Assembly: GCA_009929095.1 (NCBI GenBank)
Contig: SABF01000037.1
Coordinates: forward strand, 1 to 10,677
DNA length: 10,677 nt
Source: Erysipelotrichia bacterium
Lineage (GTDB): Bacteria; Bacillota_I; Bacilli_A; Erysipelotrichales; Erysipelotrichaceae
Direction of reading: 5' to 3'
Below are positions 1 through 6,206 of this stretch, piece by piece (position 1 is the first letter of the stretch; each line of letters opens with the position of its first letter). Made by a program: the position numbers and the translations under genes. The notes beneath the pieces are model-generated. The model worked only from the letters and a program-made list of their open reading frames with translations. It was not told the origin of the DNA and searched no databases.

Positions 1-587
1 CCGTTGGCCTGTCCATTCCATTAGGGCTTCTGTTCGGATTGTTCATGACCTGGAAGAATCCGATCGCCCGAGCAGTCAGCCGGATCTATCTGGATTTTAT
101 CCGCATCATGCCCCAGCTGGTACTGCTATTTCTGGTCTACTTTGGCCTGACCAGGGCATTTGGAATCAACCTTTCTGCTTACGCCAGTGCGGTGATTGTA
201 TTCACGCTCTGGGGCACAGCCGAGATGGGTGATCTTGTAAGAGGAGCTCTTAACAGCATTCCCTCCCATCAGTATGAAAGTGCCAAAGCACTTGGCATGA
301 CATCAATGCAGATATTCCAGCTGGTGATTCTTCCTCAGACATTGCAGCGCTTGCTGCCGCCGGCAATTAACCTGGTGACCAGAATGATCAAAACGACCAG
401 TCTGGTGGTTCTGATTGGCATGGTAGAAGTACTTAAGGTTGGTCAGCAGATTATTGATGCGAATCGATTTGAATATCCGACTGCAGCGTTGTGGATATAC
501 GGAGTGATCTTCTTTCTGTATTTCTTCACCTGTTGGCCAATTTCACTTGCCGCAAAGAAACTTGAACAGAAATGGAGCAGACAATAA
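1..587 (+). CDS. Polar amino-acid ABC transporter permease, 5'-truncated by window edge
   Basis: This is an inner-membrane subunit of a HisM/GlnP-type amino-acid importer that forms the translocation path with its partner permease. The reading frame is already open at base 3, and the protein begins outside the window. About 194 residues are visible; the family is usually about 215-230 aa, so only some 25-35 residues are missing. Hydrophobic segments alternate with short loops. The cytoplasmic EAA loop that docks on the ATPase is recognisable as G-T-A-E-M-x-x-x-V-R-G-A-L, followed by [14 protein letters not shown] and the LPQ element. The stop codon TAA (585-587) overlaps the start of the ATPase gene as TAATG, which points to one operon and coupled translation. 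Family assignment is firm. The substrate cannot be read from this subunit. Confidence 0.93.
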   Translation, partial: VGLSIPLGLLFGLFMTWKNPIARAVSRIYLDFIRIMPQLVLLFLVYFGLTRAFGINLSAYASAVIVFTLWGTAEMGDLVRGALNSIPSHQYESAKALGMTSMQIFQLVILPQTLQRLLPPAINLVTRMIKTTSLVVLIGMVEVLKVGQQIIDANRFEYPTAALWIYGVIFFLYFFTCWPISLAAKKLEQKWSRQ

Positions 588-1390
588 TGGAACAGAAAAT
601 CAGACTGCAGGCATCAGAAATTTATAAAGCATACAGCGGCAGCGAAATCCTCAGCGGCGTTAATCTGACCATTCATACCGGTGAGGTAAGTGTCATTCTC
701 GGTCCGTCAGGATCAGGTAAAAGTACACTGCTTCGCTGCCTGAATGGATTGGAATCAATTGACAGCGGAACGATAATGCTGGATGGCGAACCGGTTACAG
801 AGAGCGGGTCAGATATGAGCCGTATCCGTCAGAAGATCGGTATGGTATTCCAGAGTTACGAACTGTTTCCGCATCTGACGATTCTCAATAACATTACGCT
901 GGCACCGATCCGTGTGCAGCATCGAAGCAGAAAAGAAGCAGAGCAGGAAGCAGAAGCACTGCTGGGCAGGGTAGGGCTTCTGGATAAGAAAGATGTCTAT
1001 CCAAGACAGCTGTCCGGCGGCCAGCGGCAGCGGGCAGCTATTGTCAGAGCATTGATCATGCACCCGGACATCATGCTGTTTGATGAGGTGACAGCAGCAC
1101 TCGATCCGGAAATGGTAAGAGAAGTTTTGGATGTCATGGTTGAACTCGCAGATCAGGGAATGACAATGGTGATCGTCACACATGAGATGGAATTTGCCAG
1201 AGCGATAGTCGATCGAATACTTCTTCTTGATGAAGGAAAGTTTATAGAAGAAGACACACCGGAAGTGTTCTTCACCAGTCCGAAAACGCAGCGAGCAAAG
1301 GATTTCCTGAAGACATTGACATTTACAAGAAAAACAGCAGCCGGATCCAATCCGGAAGAGAAATCGAACAGGGAGGAATCAATATTATGA
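587..1390 (+). CDS. Polar amino-acid ABC transporter ATP-binding protein
   Basis: Cytoplasmic ATPase that powers the importer formed with the permease before it and the binding protein after it. From the ATG at 587 it is 267 aa. Walker A is GPSGSGKST (residues 39-47), the Q-loop glutamine is Q89, the signature LSGGQ lies at 142-146, Walker B IMLFDE at 162-167 with the D-loop ALDPE just after, and the switch histidine is H199. Walker B is followed by VTAALDP where many relatives have PTSALDP. The start at 587 is preferred over an in-frame ATG at 572 because GGAG at 574-577 sits 9 nt upstream of it and it gives the TAATG overlap with the permease. Residues from about 243 on form a hydrophilic, charged tail ([19 protein letters not shown]) slightly longer than usual. 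The family match is GlnQ/ArtM-like. Confidence 0.94.
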   Translation: MEQKIRLQASEIYKAYSGSEILSGVNLTIHTGEVSVILGPSGSGKSTLLRCLNGLESIDSGTIMLDGEPVTESGSDMSRIRQKIGMVFQSYELFPHLTILNNITLAPIRVQHRSRKEAEQEAEALLGRVGLLDKKDVYPRQLSGGQRQRAAIVRALIMHPDIMLFDEVTAALDPEMVREVLDVMVELADQGMTMVIVTHEMEFARAIVDRILLLDEGKFIEEDTPEVFFTSPKTQRAKDFLKTLTFTRKTAAGSNPEEKSNREESIL

Positions 1391-2256
1391 AACGTCGCAG
1401 AATACTATTTACCGCCGCAGCATCCGTTATGGCATTGACTCTTGGGGCATGCGCTGCATCAGCAGCTGTGCCTGCACCATCTTCTTCCGTTTCAGCAGCC
1501 GGAACTTACAGAACGCTGGAGGAGATCAAGAGCAGCGGCAGTGTGAATATTGGCGTATTCAGTGATAAGGCTCCGTTTGGCTATGTAGACGAAAATGGTA
1601 AATATCAGGGATATGATGTGGTATTTGCAGACCGAATCGGACAGGACCTTGGAACCGCAGTAAACTATGTATCCGTGGATCCGGCGAGCCGGGTTGAATT
1701 TCTGGAAACCGGGAAAGTGGACATCATTCTGGCTAACTTCACGGTTACCGATGAACGATCTTCAAAAGTGGACTTCGCACTTCCTTATATGAAAGTCTCC
1801 CTTGGCGTTGTTTCTCCGGACGGAGCAGTCATAACTGATCCATCTCAGCTCAGCGGCAAGACACTGATTGTTGCAAAGGGAACCACAGCTGAGACCTATT
1901 TTGAAAAGAATTATCCGGATGTTAAACTGCAGAAGTATGATGCTTATGCCGATGCATACAACGCTCTGCTGGATGGCCGCGGGGATGCATTCTCTACTGA
2001 CAATACCGAGGTGCTGGCATGGGCTCTGTCCAACCCGGGCTTTACAGTCGGGATCGATTCTCTTGGGAATCAGGATGCGATTGCTCCGGCAGTCACTAAA
2101 GGCAATGCATCTCTGCTGGACTGGCTGAATACAGAAATTGAAGATCTTGGCAAAGAACAATTCTTCCACAAGGATTATGCGGAAACGCTGCAGCCGGTAT
2201 ATGGAAATTCTGCTGATCCGGAAAGTCTGGTTGTAGAAGGCGGTGTCATCAGCTGA
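1387..2256 (+). CDS. Amino-acid ABC transporter substrate-binding lipoprotein (SBP family 3)
   Basis: Extracytoplasmic solute receptor that delivers an amino acid to the adjacent permease. It has 289 aa. The N-terminus has KRRR, a hydrophobic stretch and a lipobox LGAC with the lipidated cysteine at C22, then an Ala/Ser/Pro linker to about residue 39. The SBP family 3 fold follows: [22 protein letters not shown] near 64-85, the ANFTVTDER segment ending in R124 (the arginine expected to bind the ligand carboxylate), [10 protein letters not shown] near 133-142, and the [11 protein letters not shown] segment with D205. The ending ([18 protein letters not shown]) resembles the cysteine/aspartate/glutamate-type branch, so an acidic or sulfur amino acid is a reasonable guess but not shown. 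The start overlaps the ATPase stop as ATGA, with GGGAGG at 1371-1376 as ribosome binding site. Confidence 0.93.
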   Translation: MKRRRILFTAAASVMALTLGACAASAAVPAPSSSVSAAGTYRTLEEIKSSGSVNIGVFSDKAPFGYVDENGKYQGYDVVFADRIGQDLGTAVNYVSVDPASRVEFLETGKVDIILANFTVTDERSSKVDFALPYMKVSLGVVSPDGAVITDPSQLSGKTLIVAKGTTAETYFEKNYPDVKLQKYDAYADAYNALLDGRGDAFSTDNTEVLAWALSNPGFTVGIDSLGNQDAIAPAVTKGNASLLDWLNTEIEDLGKEQFFHKDYAETLQPVYGNSADPESLVVEGGVIS

Positions 2257-2320
2257 ATCAAAGCAGAAAAAATCGGACCGATATAATCTGCTGACAGCAG
2301 AAGCTAAAACAGCAGTAATA

Positions 2321-2352
2321 AGTCAGACTGGTTCACTTCAGCCTGGCTTTTT
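2321..2352 (+). terminator. Intrinsic terminator of the ABC transporter operon
   Basis: The arm AGTCAGACTG (2321-2330) pairs with CAGCCTGGCT (2339-2348) around an 8-nt loop, with one A-C mismatch and one G-U pair, and is followed directly by a run of T to 2352. It lies about 65 nt after the binding-protein stop and just before the convergent gene on the other strand. The stem is imperfect but the T tract is good. Confidence 0.7.
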
Positions 2353-2369
2353 AATATATGCCTGTTCAG

Positions 2370-2903
2370 CTATTCAGTGAGCAGATGCTCTGCTTCTTCC
2401 AGATGATCTGCGAAATGAATCAGGTGAGATTCAGATTCCTGAAGGAATCCGGCTGATACCATTTTAGCGAACTGCTGTCTGAGATCATCATAGTAGCCAT
2501 TCAGATTCAGGATGACGCATGGGGCCATTTTTTGTTTCAGCCGGATCAGTGAGATGACTTCTGATATTTCTTCCAGTGTTCCCGGCCCGCCTGGCATAGC
2601 GATGAATGCGTCACCAAGTTCTATCATTATTGCCTTGCGTGCGGACATTGTTCTGGTTCTGATCTGCTGATCAAGAGTATCATAGCCTCTGCCCGTCTCT
2701 ATCATGAATTCCGGCATGACCCCAATGATATAACCATGGTGCTTATGGACGTGATCCGCCAGAATCCTCATCATGCCGACACCGGCACCGCCATATACAA
2801 GAGTGTGGTGATTGATTCCAATCCAGTCACCGAGGGCGGCGGCCGCCTCAGCATACATGGGGTTGTTTCCGATTGAGCTGCCAAGATAAACAGTTATATT
2901 CAT
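2370..2903 (-). CDS. LOG-family protein (TIGR00730-like nucleotide 5'-monophosphate phosphoribohydrolase)
   Basis: A 177-aa cytoplasmic Rossmann-like protein of the family once mislabelled lysine decarboxylase. Characterised members hydrolyse the N-glycosidic bond of cytokinin riboside or other nucleoside 5'-monophosphates, releasing base and ribose 5-phosphate. The N-terminus ITVYLGSSIG is the first beta strand and phosphate loop. YGGAGVGMM (37-45) matches the family's GGG-x-x-G-L-M element. ARKAIM (88-93) carries the usual Arg-Lys pair, and PGGPGTLEE (104-112) is the diagnostic PGGxGTxxE motif with the catalytic glutamate region. Length is typical. The ribosome binding site GGAG lies 7 nt upstream of the ATG, behind an extended -10 promoter. 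It stands alone, divergent from the FAD oxidoreductase. The physiological substrate in non-plant-associated bacteria is uncertain. Confidence 0.92.
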   Translation of the reverse strand: MNITVYLGSSIGNNPMYAEAAAALGDWIGINHHTLVYGGAGVGMMRILADHVHKHHGYIIGVMPEFMIETGRGYDTLDQQIRTRTMSARKAIMIELGDAFIAMPGGPGTLEEISEVISLIRLKQKMAPCVILNLNGYYDDLRQQFAKMVSAGFLQESESHLIHFADHLEEAEHLLTE

Positions 2904-2920
2904 CTAAATTCTCCGCATTC

Positions 2921-2929
2921 ATTATAACA
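2921..2929 (-). promoter_or_regulatory. Extended -10 promoter for the LOG-family gene
   Basis: Read on the minus strand this is TGTTATAAT, a perfect extended -10 (TGn followed by TATAAT). It lies about 18 nt upstream of the ATG, so the leader would be short and contain the GGAG site. No good -35 is visible at 16-18 nt, as is common for extended -10 promoters. Confidence 0.62.
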
Positions 2930-2930
2930 G

Positions 2931-2950
2931 AAAGATGTATGAGCATCTTT
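2931..2950. repeat. 7-bp inverted repeat in the divergent promoter region (possible operator)
   Basis: AAAGATG (2931-2937) and CATCTTT (2944-2950) are perfect inverted copies separated by 6 nt. The repeat begins directly beside the extended -10 element of the LOG gene, where its -35 region would be, and ends one base before the possible -35 of the opposite gene. It could be a repressor site acting on both. There is no T tract, so it is not a terminator. The length is short enough to arise by chance. Confidence 0.35.
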
Positions 2951-2951
2951 A

Positions 2952-2980
2952 TTCACCGGAGGGATTCTTAGCAGTATACT
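2952..2980 (+). promoter_or_regulatory. Candidate sigma-A promoter for the FAD oxidoreductase gene
   Basis: TTCACC (2952-2957) and TATACT (2975-2980) are separated by 17 nt, giving 4/6 and 5/6 matches to the consensus hexamers. The ATG follows about 39 nt downstream of the -10. It is the best pair in the 116-nt intergenic region on this strand, but the -35 is weak. Confidence 0.45.
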
Positions 2981-3019
2981 TTGATAAGAAATCAGGCTGA
3001 ATAGAAAGAAGAGCAAATC

Positions 3020-4204
3020 ATGAAAAAAATTTTGATTATCGGTTCAGGTGCAGCAGGAATAGCAGCTGCTGAAGCAGCGAGAGAGCGGGATACAGACTGC
3101 AGCGTGACAGTCATCAGTCAGGAGACGGAACTGCCGTATAACAGACCGATGCTGACAAAGAATCTTTGTGATTCCGCGATTGAGGCTGCTAAAATAGCGA
3201 TTCATCCGGCAAACTGGTATCAGGACCATCGCATCAATTTGATTCAGGGAAAGAAAATTACTGCATTGCTTCCAGATAAATCTGCAGTCGCTGACAGTGA
3301 AGGAACACAGTACGAATATGATTCACTGATTCTTGCACTTGGTGCGTCATGTTTTGTTCCGCCGATTGCCGGCAGTGACAGCGCAGGCGTGCATACAATC
3401 CGTAAAATTGCAGATGTGAAACTGATCCAGGAACAGATTGCCGGAAAAAGCAATGCGGCTGTGATCGGCGGCGGTGTACTTGGCTTGGAAGCAGCTGCGA
3501 GCCTTAGCAAAGCAGGCCTTAAAGTTACAGTACTTGAGGCAATGCCGAGGCTGATGCCAAGGCAGCTGGATGAAGAAGCGGCAGAAAATCTGATGCAGAT
3601 TGCTGCAGAAAAAGGCGTGCTTATTCTTACCGGTCAGAAAATCACGACGATTGAACCGGGCAGAGTTATCACAGAAACCGGAACTTATTCCGCAGATACC
3701 GTGATCATATCTGCCGGGGTACGGGCAAATATACAGCTGGCAAAGGAGGCTGGCATTGTCTGTGATCGGGCAATTGTGATCAATGATAAAGCGGAAACCA
3801 ATCTTCCGCATATCTATGCGTGCGGCGACTGCGCTCAGCTGAATGGCGTCAATTATGCATTGTGGTCTCAGGCACTGGCAGAAGGAACTGCTGCTGGGAA
3901 CAATGCCGCCGGCGGAGAGGAATCATTCCGTCTGGGTTCACCGTCGCTGACGTTCTTTGGACTGGGTACAACTCTTTGTGCGGCGGGTGATAACAGTTCT
4001 AATCCCGATGCGGAATACACTTCCATAGATGCCAATGACAATACCGGCAGAGCTTTCCGCAGAATTACCGGGAAAGATGATCATATATGCGGATTTGAGA
4101 TGATAGGAACTCTGAAAGGAATGAAAGAACTGCAGGAAGCACTTGGCAAACATGTGATGATATCAGAAGCTGAACAGCTGCTGAAGGATATACCGGTCAG
4201 ATAA
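3020..4204 (+). CDS. NAD(P)/FAD-dependent oxidoreductase, NADH:rubredoxin reductase-like
   Basis: A 394-aa soluble flavoprotein of the pyridine nucleotide-disulfide oxidoreductase superfamily, branch of rubredoxin/ferredoxin reductases and the N-terminal part of NirB. The FAD dinucleotide motif GSGAAG is at 8-13. The LPYNRPMLTK segment (38-47) is typical of this branch. The second dinucleotide fold GGGVLGLEA (150-158) ends in an acidic residue after the next strand (E173), which suggests NADH over NADPH. The FAD ribityl motif IYACGD is at 265-270. No CxxxxC redox-active disulfide is present, so it is not a lipoamide- or thioredoxin-type enzyme. The C-terminal 85 residues form the small interface-like domain. 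The likely role is passing electrons from NADH to a small carrier such as rubredoxin, but no rubredoxin gene is beside it. The ribosome binding site is weak (AAGAAGAG). Confidence 0.88.
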   Translation: MKKILIIGSGAAGIAAAEAARERDTDCSVTVISQETELPYNRPMLTKNLCDSAIEAAKIAIHPANWYQDHRINLIQGKKITALLPDKSAVADSEGTQYEYDSLILALGASCFVPPIAGSDSAGVHTIRKIADVKLIQEQIAGKSNAAVIGGGVLGLEAAASLSKAGLKVTVLEAMPRLMPRQLDEEAAENLMQIAAEKGVLILTGQKITTIEPGRVITETGTYSADTVIISAGVRANIQLAKEAGIVCDRAIVINDKAETNLPHIYACGDCAQLNGVNYALWSQALAEGTAAGNNAAGGEESFRLGSPSLTFFGLGTTLCAAGDNSSNPDAEYTSIDANDNTGRAFRRITGKDDHICGFEMIGTLKGMKELQEALGKHVMISEAEQLLKDIPVR

Positions 4205-4206
4205 TA

Positions 4207-4257
4207 AACAAGGATTCCTGATGTCCTTCCGATGAGGCACATTCAGGAATCCTTGTT
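4207..4257. terminator. Bidirectional intrinsic terminator between convergent genes
   Basis: AACAAGGATTCCTGA (4207-4221) pairs perfectly over 15 bp with 4243-4257. The 21-nt loop can fold further through GT and CCT pairing with AGG and AC. T-rich sequence follows on both strands. The stem begins 2 nt after the FAD oxidoreductase stop and ends 7 nt from the stop of the flavin reductase gene on the other strand, so it can serve both. Confidence 0.85.
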
Positions 4258-4264
4258 AGTTTCT

Positions 4265-4786
4265 CTATTCCGCAAGCGTCTTGATGATTTCTCCGATATA
4301 CAAGGTGTGAAAATCACCGTCAGCGTAGTTGTGCCCGACAAGCGTTTGATCAATAAAGCATTCTGGCTTGATCTCATCCGTATACAGTTTACGGCAGATC
4401 AGTGCCAGTTTTGATTCGGCGATAAATGCTGTTCCATAGTCATATACCGGGTGCAGTCCGGTAGCAGCGTATTTGTCCATATCTCTTCCGGATTCATTTC
4501 CCAGAATGGCATGAGCCTTTTTGAATTCTGGTTTCAAAACACTGATGGAAAACAGAGCTTCCTTTTCCATGAATTCATGGGTGTATCGGCTGTGGCGAAC
4601 ATAGACAACTGCAGTGGGGATATTTCCCGGACCGCCTTTGCGCCCCCAGATGGCACCCAGGTGTGCCCATGATGCCGTCATGGAATTACATCCAGTATCT
4701 TTGTTTCCGGCTGTGATTGTCAGCCATTCACTGCCGATCAGTTCGGCAGGATTGAACTGCAGATCAAGAAAATTAACCTCTTTCAT
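4265..4786 (-). CDS. Flavin reductase-like domain protein (FMN-binding)
   Basis: A 173-aa protein of the flavin reductase-like (PF01613-type) split-barrel fold, which binds FMN and in characterised members reduces free flavin or acts as a small flavoprotein redox enzyme. Recognisable elements are CNSMTASW (33-40), where the flavin phosphate and isoalloxazine are bound in relatives; the strand VVYVRHSRYTHEFMEKEALFSISVL from about 60 to 84; the GRDMDKYAATGL segment (100-111); and the final strand DFHTLYIGEI (158-167). Length is normal for the short form of the family. The start is set by a perfect AAGGAGGT (4791-4798, minus strand) 4 nt upstream of the ATG. It is a single-gene unit, divergent from the gcv operon and convergent with the FAD oxidoreductase. 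The physiological electron acceptor is not known. Confidence 0.85.
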   Translation of the reverse strand: MKEVNFLDLQFNPAELIGSEWLTITAGNKDTGCNSMTASWAHLGAIWGRKGGPGNIPTAVVYVRHSRYTHEFMEKEALFSISVLKPEFKKAHAILGNESGRDMDKYAATGLHPVYDYGTAFIAESKLALICRKLYTDEIKPECFIDQTLVGHNYADGDFHTLYIGEIIKTLAE

Positions 4787-4809
4787 AATGACCTCCTTGC
4801 TTCTTACAT

Positions 4810-4826
4810 TATCAACGATTTTGATA
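4810..4826. repeat. Inverted repeat in the flavin reductase promoter region (possible operator)
   Basis: TATCAA (4810-4815) and TTGATA (4821-4826) are perfect inverted copies with a 5-nt spacer, centred about 32 nt upstream of the flavin reductase ATG. A GATAAT -10-like hexamer on the minus strand (4808-4813) overlaps it. No convincing -35 was found for that gene. Operator function is an inference from placement. Confidence 0.33.
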
Positions 4827-4851
4827 GATGCGGATAGTTCAAATCATTAAA

Positions 4852-4884
4852 TTGACACATACTGTGTATGGGATTTGATATAAT
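4852..4884 (+). promoter_or_regulatory. Promoter of the glycine cleavage operon
   Basis: TATAAT at 4879-4884 is preceded by TG at 4876-4877 with one base between, giving a perfect extended -10. A perfect TTGACA lies at 4852-4857, but the spacing to the -10 is 21 nt, longer than the normal 16-18. Transcription would start near 4891, only about 8 nt before the first stem of the riboswitch. Either the extended -10 works alone or the long spacer is regulated. Confidence 0.72.
4858..4870. repeat. Palindrome inside the gcv promoter spacer (possible operator)
   Basis: CATACTGTGTATG is a perfect 5-3-5 palindrome lying fully between TTGACA and TATAAT. A second perfect 5-3-5 palindrome, ACACATACTGTGT (4855-4867), overlaps it. 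The position between promoter hexamers suits a regulator of the gcv promoter. The sequence is simple, so chance is possible. Confidence 0.35.
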
Positions 4885-4898
4885 ATATGCAGATAGAA

Positions 4899-4978
4899 TC
4901 CGAATCAAAAGAGCTGCGATCATTCAGCGCCGAAGGGGCAAACGCACACAAACTCTCAGGCCACAGGATTGATTCGGA
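4899..4978 (+). promoter_or_regulatory. Glycine riboswitch, aptamer 1
   Basis: First of two glycine-binding RNA domains in the gcvT leader. P1 is a perfect 10-bp stem, TCCGAATCAA (4899-4908) with TTGATTCGGA (4969-4978). Inside it AGAG (4910-4913) pairs with CTCT (4953-4956), GCTG (4913-4916) can pair with CAGC (4925-4928), and the conserved cores GCGCCGAAGGGGCAA (from 4928) and AAACTCTCAGG (4950-4960) match the glycine riboswitch family. CACAGGA replaces the more usual AAAAGGA near the 3' side. In the known tandem form the two aptamers contact each other and both sense glycine. Confidence 0.93.
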
Positions 4979-4986
4979 ATGTGAAA

Positions 4987-5064
4987 CTCTGTAAAGGCAT
5001 CAGGCGCCGAAGAAGCAATCCCTTCATTCGTCAGGGGAGAATCTTTCAGGCAAAATGGACAGAG
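4987..5064 (+). promoter_or_regulatory. Glycine riboswitch, aptamer 2
   Basis: Second glycine aptamer, joined to the first by a linker of about 8 nt. P1 is CTCTGT (4987-4992) with ACAGAG (5059-5064). AAAG (4993-4996) pairs with CTTT (5043-5046), a covarying counterpart of AGAG/CTCT in aptamer 1. TCCCTT (5019-5024) pairs with AGGGGA (5033-5038) as the variable peripheral stem. The conserved cores GGCGCCGAAGAAGCAA (from 5003) and CTTTCAGGCAAAATGGACAG (from 5043) are present. The 3' strand of P1 is shared with the expression-platform hairpin that follows, so glycine binding should disfavour that hairpin and turn the operon on, as known for other gcv glycine riboswitches. Confidence 0.94.
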
Positions 5065-5090
5065 GTGCACGCAGTTTTGCGTGCACCTTT
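5063..5090 (+). terminator. Expression-platform hairpin, probable glycine-controlled terminator
   Basis: AGGTGCACGCA (5063-5073) pairs perfectly over 11 bp with TGCGTGCACCT (5078-5088) around a GTTT loop. The stem can extend outward through G-U and A-T pairs, one C-A mismatch, then more pairs to about 5057/5094, which would take up the whole 3' strand of aptamer 2 P1. The following T tract is short (CCTTTATC), so termination may be leaky. The gcvT ribosome binding site (GGGAG, 5099-5103) lies just outside the hairpin, so translational masking is less likely than attenuation. Confidence 0.7.
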
Positions 5091-5112
5091 ATCTGGATGG
5101 GAGAAACATAAT

Positions 5113-6189
5113 ATGGCAAAGAAAACACCTCTGTATGATCTCCATGTATCGCTTGGCGGCAAGATTGTGGATTTTGCAGGATGGCTGCTGCCTGTGCAGT
5201 ATGCCGGCATTCTGGAAGAACACAAAGCAGTGCGTGAACGGGTCGGACTCTTTGATGTAAGTCACATGGGAGAATTTATTCTGAAGGGAGAAAATGTCAT
5301 CAGTTTCGTAAACTGGCTGGTTTGCAACAACATTGAAAAAATTCAGCCGGGAAAGATCAGATACTCACCGCTTTTAAATGAAGAGGGAGGAATCGTGGAT
5401 GATCTGCTGATCTATGACATCAGTGATCAGGAAATGATGCTGGTTGTCAATGCCGCGAACCGGGATAAGGACTTTGTCTGGATTAAGTCGCATCTATGGG
5501 ATGGCATTGAACTTGAAGATATCAGCGACCGCCTTGCACAGATTGCAATTCAGGGACCAATGGCGGAAAAAACCATCTCGAAGATATGTGACGCATCAAA
5601 GCTGCCGGTGAAGTATTACACGTTTACTCAGCAAATGGATATTGCTGGTGTCGGTGCGCTTGTTTCTAGAACCGGATATACCGGTGAAGATGGCTTTGAA
5701 TGCTATGTGCCGGCACAGGATGGTATAAAGCTGTATGAAGAACTGCTGAAGGCCGGCAGAGAAGAAGGCATTGAGCCATGCGGACTTGGCTGTCGGGATA
5801 CTCTGAGACTGGAAGCGTCCATGCCGCTGTATGGTCATGAAATGAATGATTTGACCGCGCCGCAGGATACTTCGCTGGGCCGATACTGCCGGATGGATAA
5901 AGAAGATTTTGTTGGTAAAAAAGCACTGGAACAGCGAGTGTTTATAACTGAGCGGATTGGTCTCAAACTAATTGACCGGGGCATTGCAAGAGAATTGTCA
6001 GATGTGTATTCCGGGGATGACAGGATTGGTGTGGTTACCAGCGGAACCTATCTTCCGACATTGAATGGGGCCTATGCAATGGCAATCGTGAAACAGGAAT
6101 ATGCATCAATTGGCACCAAATTAAGCATTGATGTACGTGGGAAGAAATTGGCTGCGGAAGCAGTTCCGCTGCCGTTCTATCATAAATAA
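5113..6189 (+). CDS. gcvT: Aminomethyltransferase (glycine cleavage system T protein)
   Basis: T protein of the glycine cleavage system: it transfers the methylene group from aminomethyl-lipoyl H protein to tetrahydrofolate and releases ammonia. With the ATG at 5113 it is 358 aa, the usual length. Motifs include TPLYDLH (5-11), the DFAGW-LPVQY segment (20-30), FDVSHMGE (47-54), GGIVDDLLIY (92-101) with the catalytic-type aspartate at D96, SRTGYTGEDGFE (185-196), and CGLGCRDTLRLEASMPLYGHE (223-243) for folate and active-site contacts. The region APQDTSLGRYCRMDKEDFVGK is divergent from the more usual EAGLG-x-x-VKLDK form. The frame stays open upstream into the riboswitch RNA, but only the ATG at 5113 has a ribosome binding site (GGGAG, 9 nt away) and the conserved N-terminus. 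It is the first gene of the operon. Confidence 0.95.
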   Translation: MAKKTPLYDLHVSLGGKIVDFAGWLLPVQYAGILEEHKAVRERVGLFDVSHMGEFILKGENVISFVNWLVCNNIEKIQPGKIRYSPLLNEEGGIVDDLLIYDISDQEMMLVVNAANRDKDFVWIKSHLWDGIELEDISDRLAQIAIQGPMAEKTISKICDASKLPVKYYTFTQQMDIAGVGALVSRTGYTGEDGFECYVPAQDGIKLYEELLKAGREEGIEPCGLGCRDTLRLEASMPLYGHEMNDLTAPQDTSLGRYCRMDKEDFVGKKALEQRVFITERIGLKLIDRGIARELSDVYSGDDRIGVVTSGTYLPTLNGAYAMAIVKQEYASIGTKLSIDVRGKKLAAEAVPLPFYHK

Positions 6190-6206
6190 TATGAAGGAGA
6201 AAACTG

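Noticed and set aside
572..586. Alternative ATG for the ABC ATPase
   Set aside because: It has no ribosome binding site, while 587 has GGAG at 9 nt spacing and the normal TAATG overlap.
809..1183. Minus-strand open frames opposite the ABC genes, and similar long antisense frames across the gcv genes
   Set aside because: They have Cys/His/Ser-rich composition with no recognisable domain, no ribosome binding sites, and lie fully opposite well-supported genes.
2282..2287. TATAAT after the binding-protein gene as a promoter
   Set aside because: No -35 hexamer at 16-18 nt, no TG extension and no gene downstream on that strand before the terminator.
4232..4850. Plus-strand open frames opposite the flavin reductase
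   Set aside because: No domain or ribosome binding site. The minus-strand gene has a perfect ribosome binding site and family motifs.
4969..5112. The gcvT frame is open upstream from a TTG at 4969, adding 48 residues
   Set aside because: This stretch is the glycine riboswitch and its hairpin. The translated extension has no resemblance to a T protein N-terminus, and the ATG at 5113 has its own ribosome binding site and the conserved MAKKTPLYDLH start.
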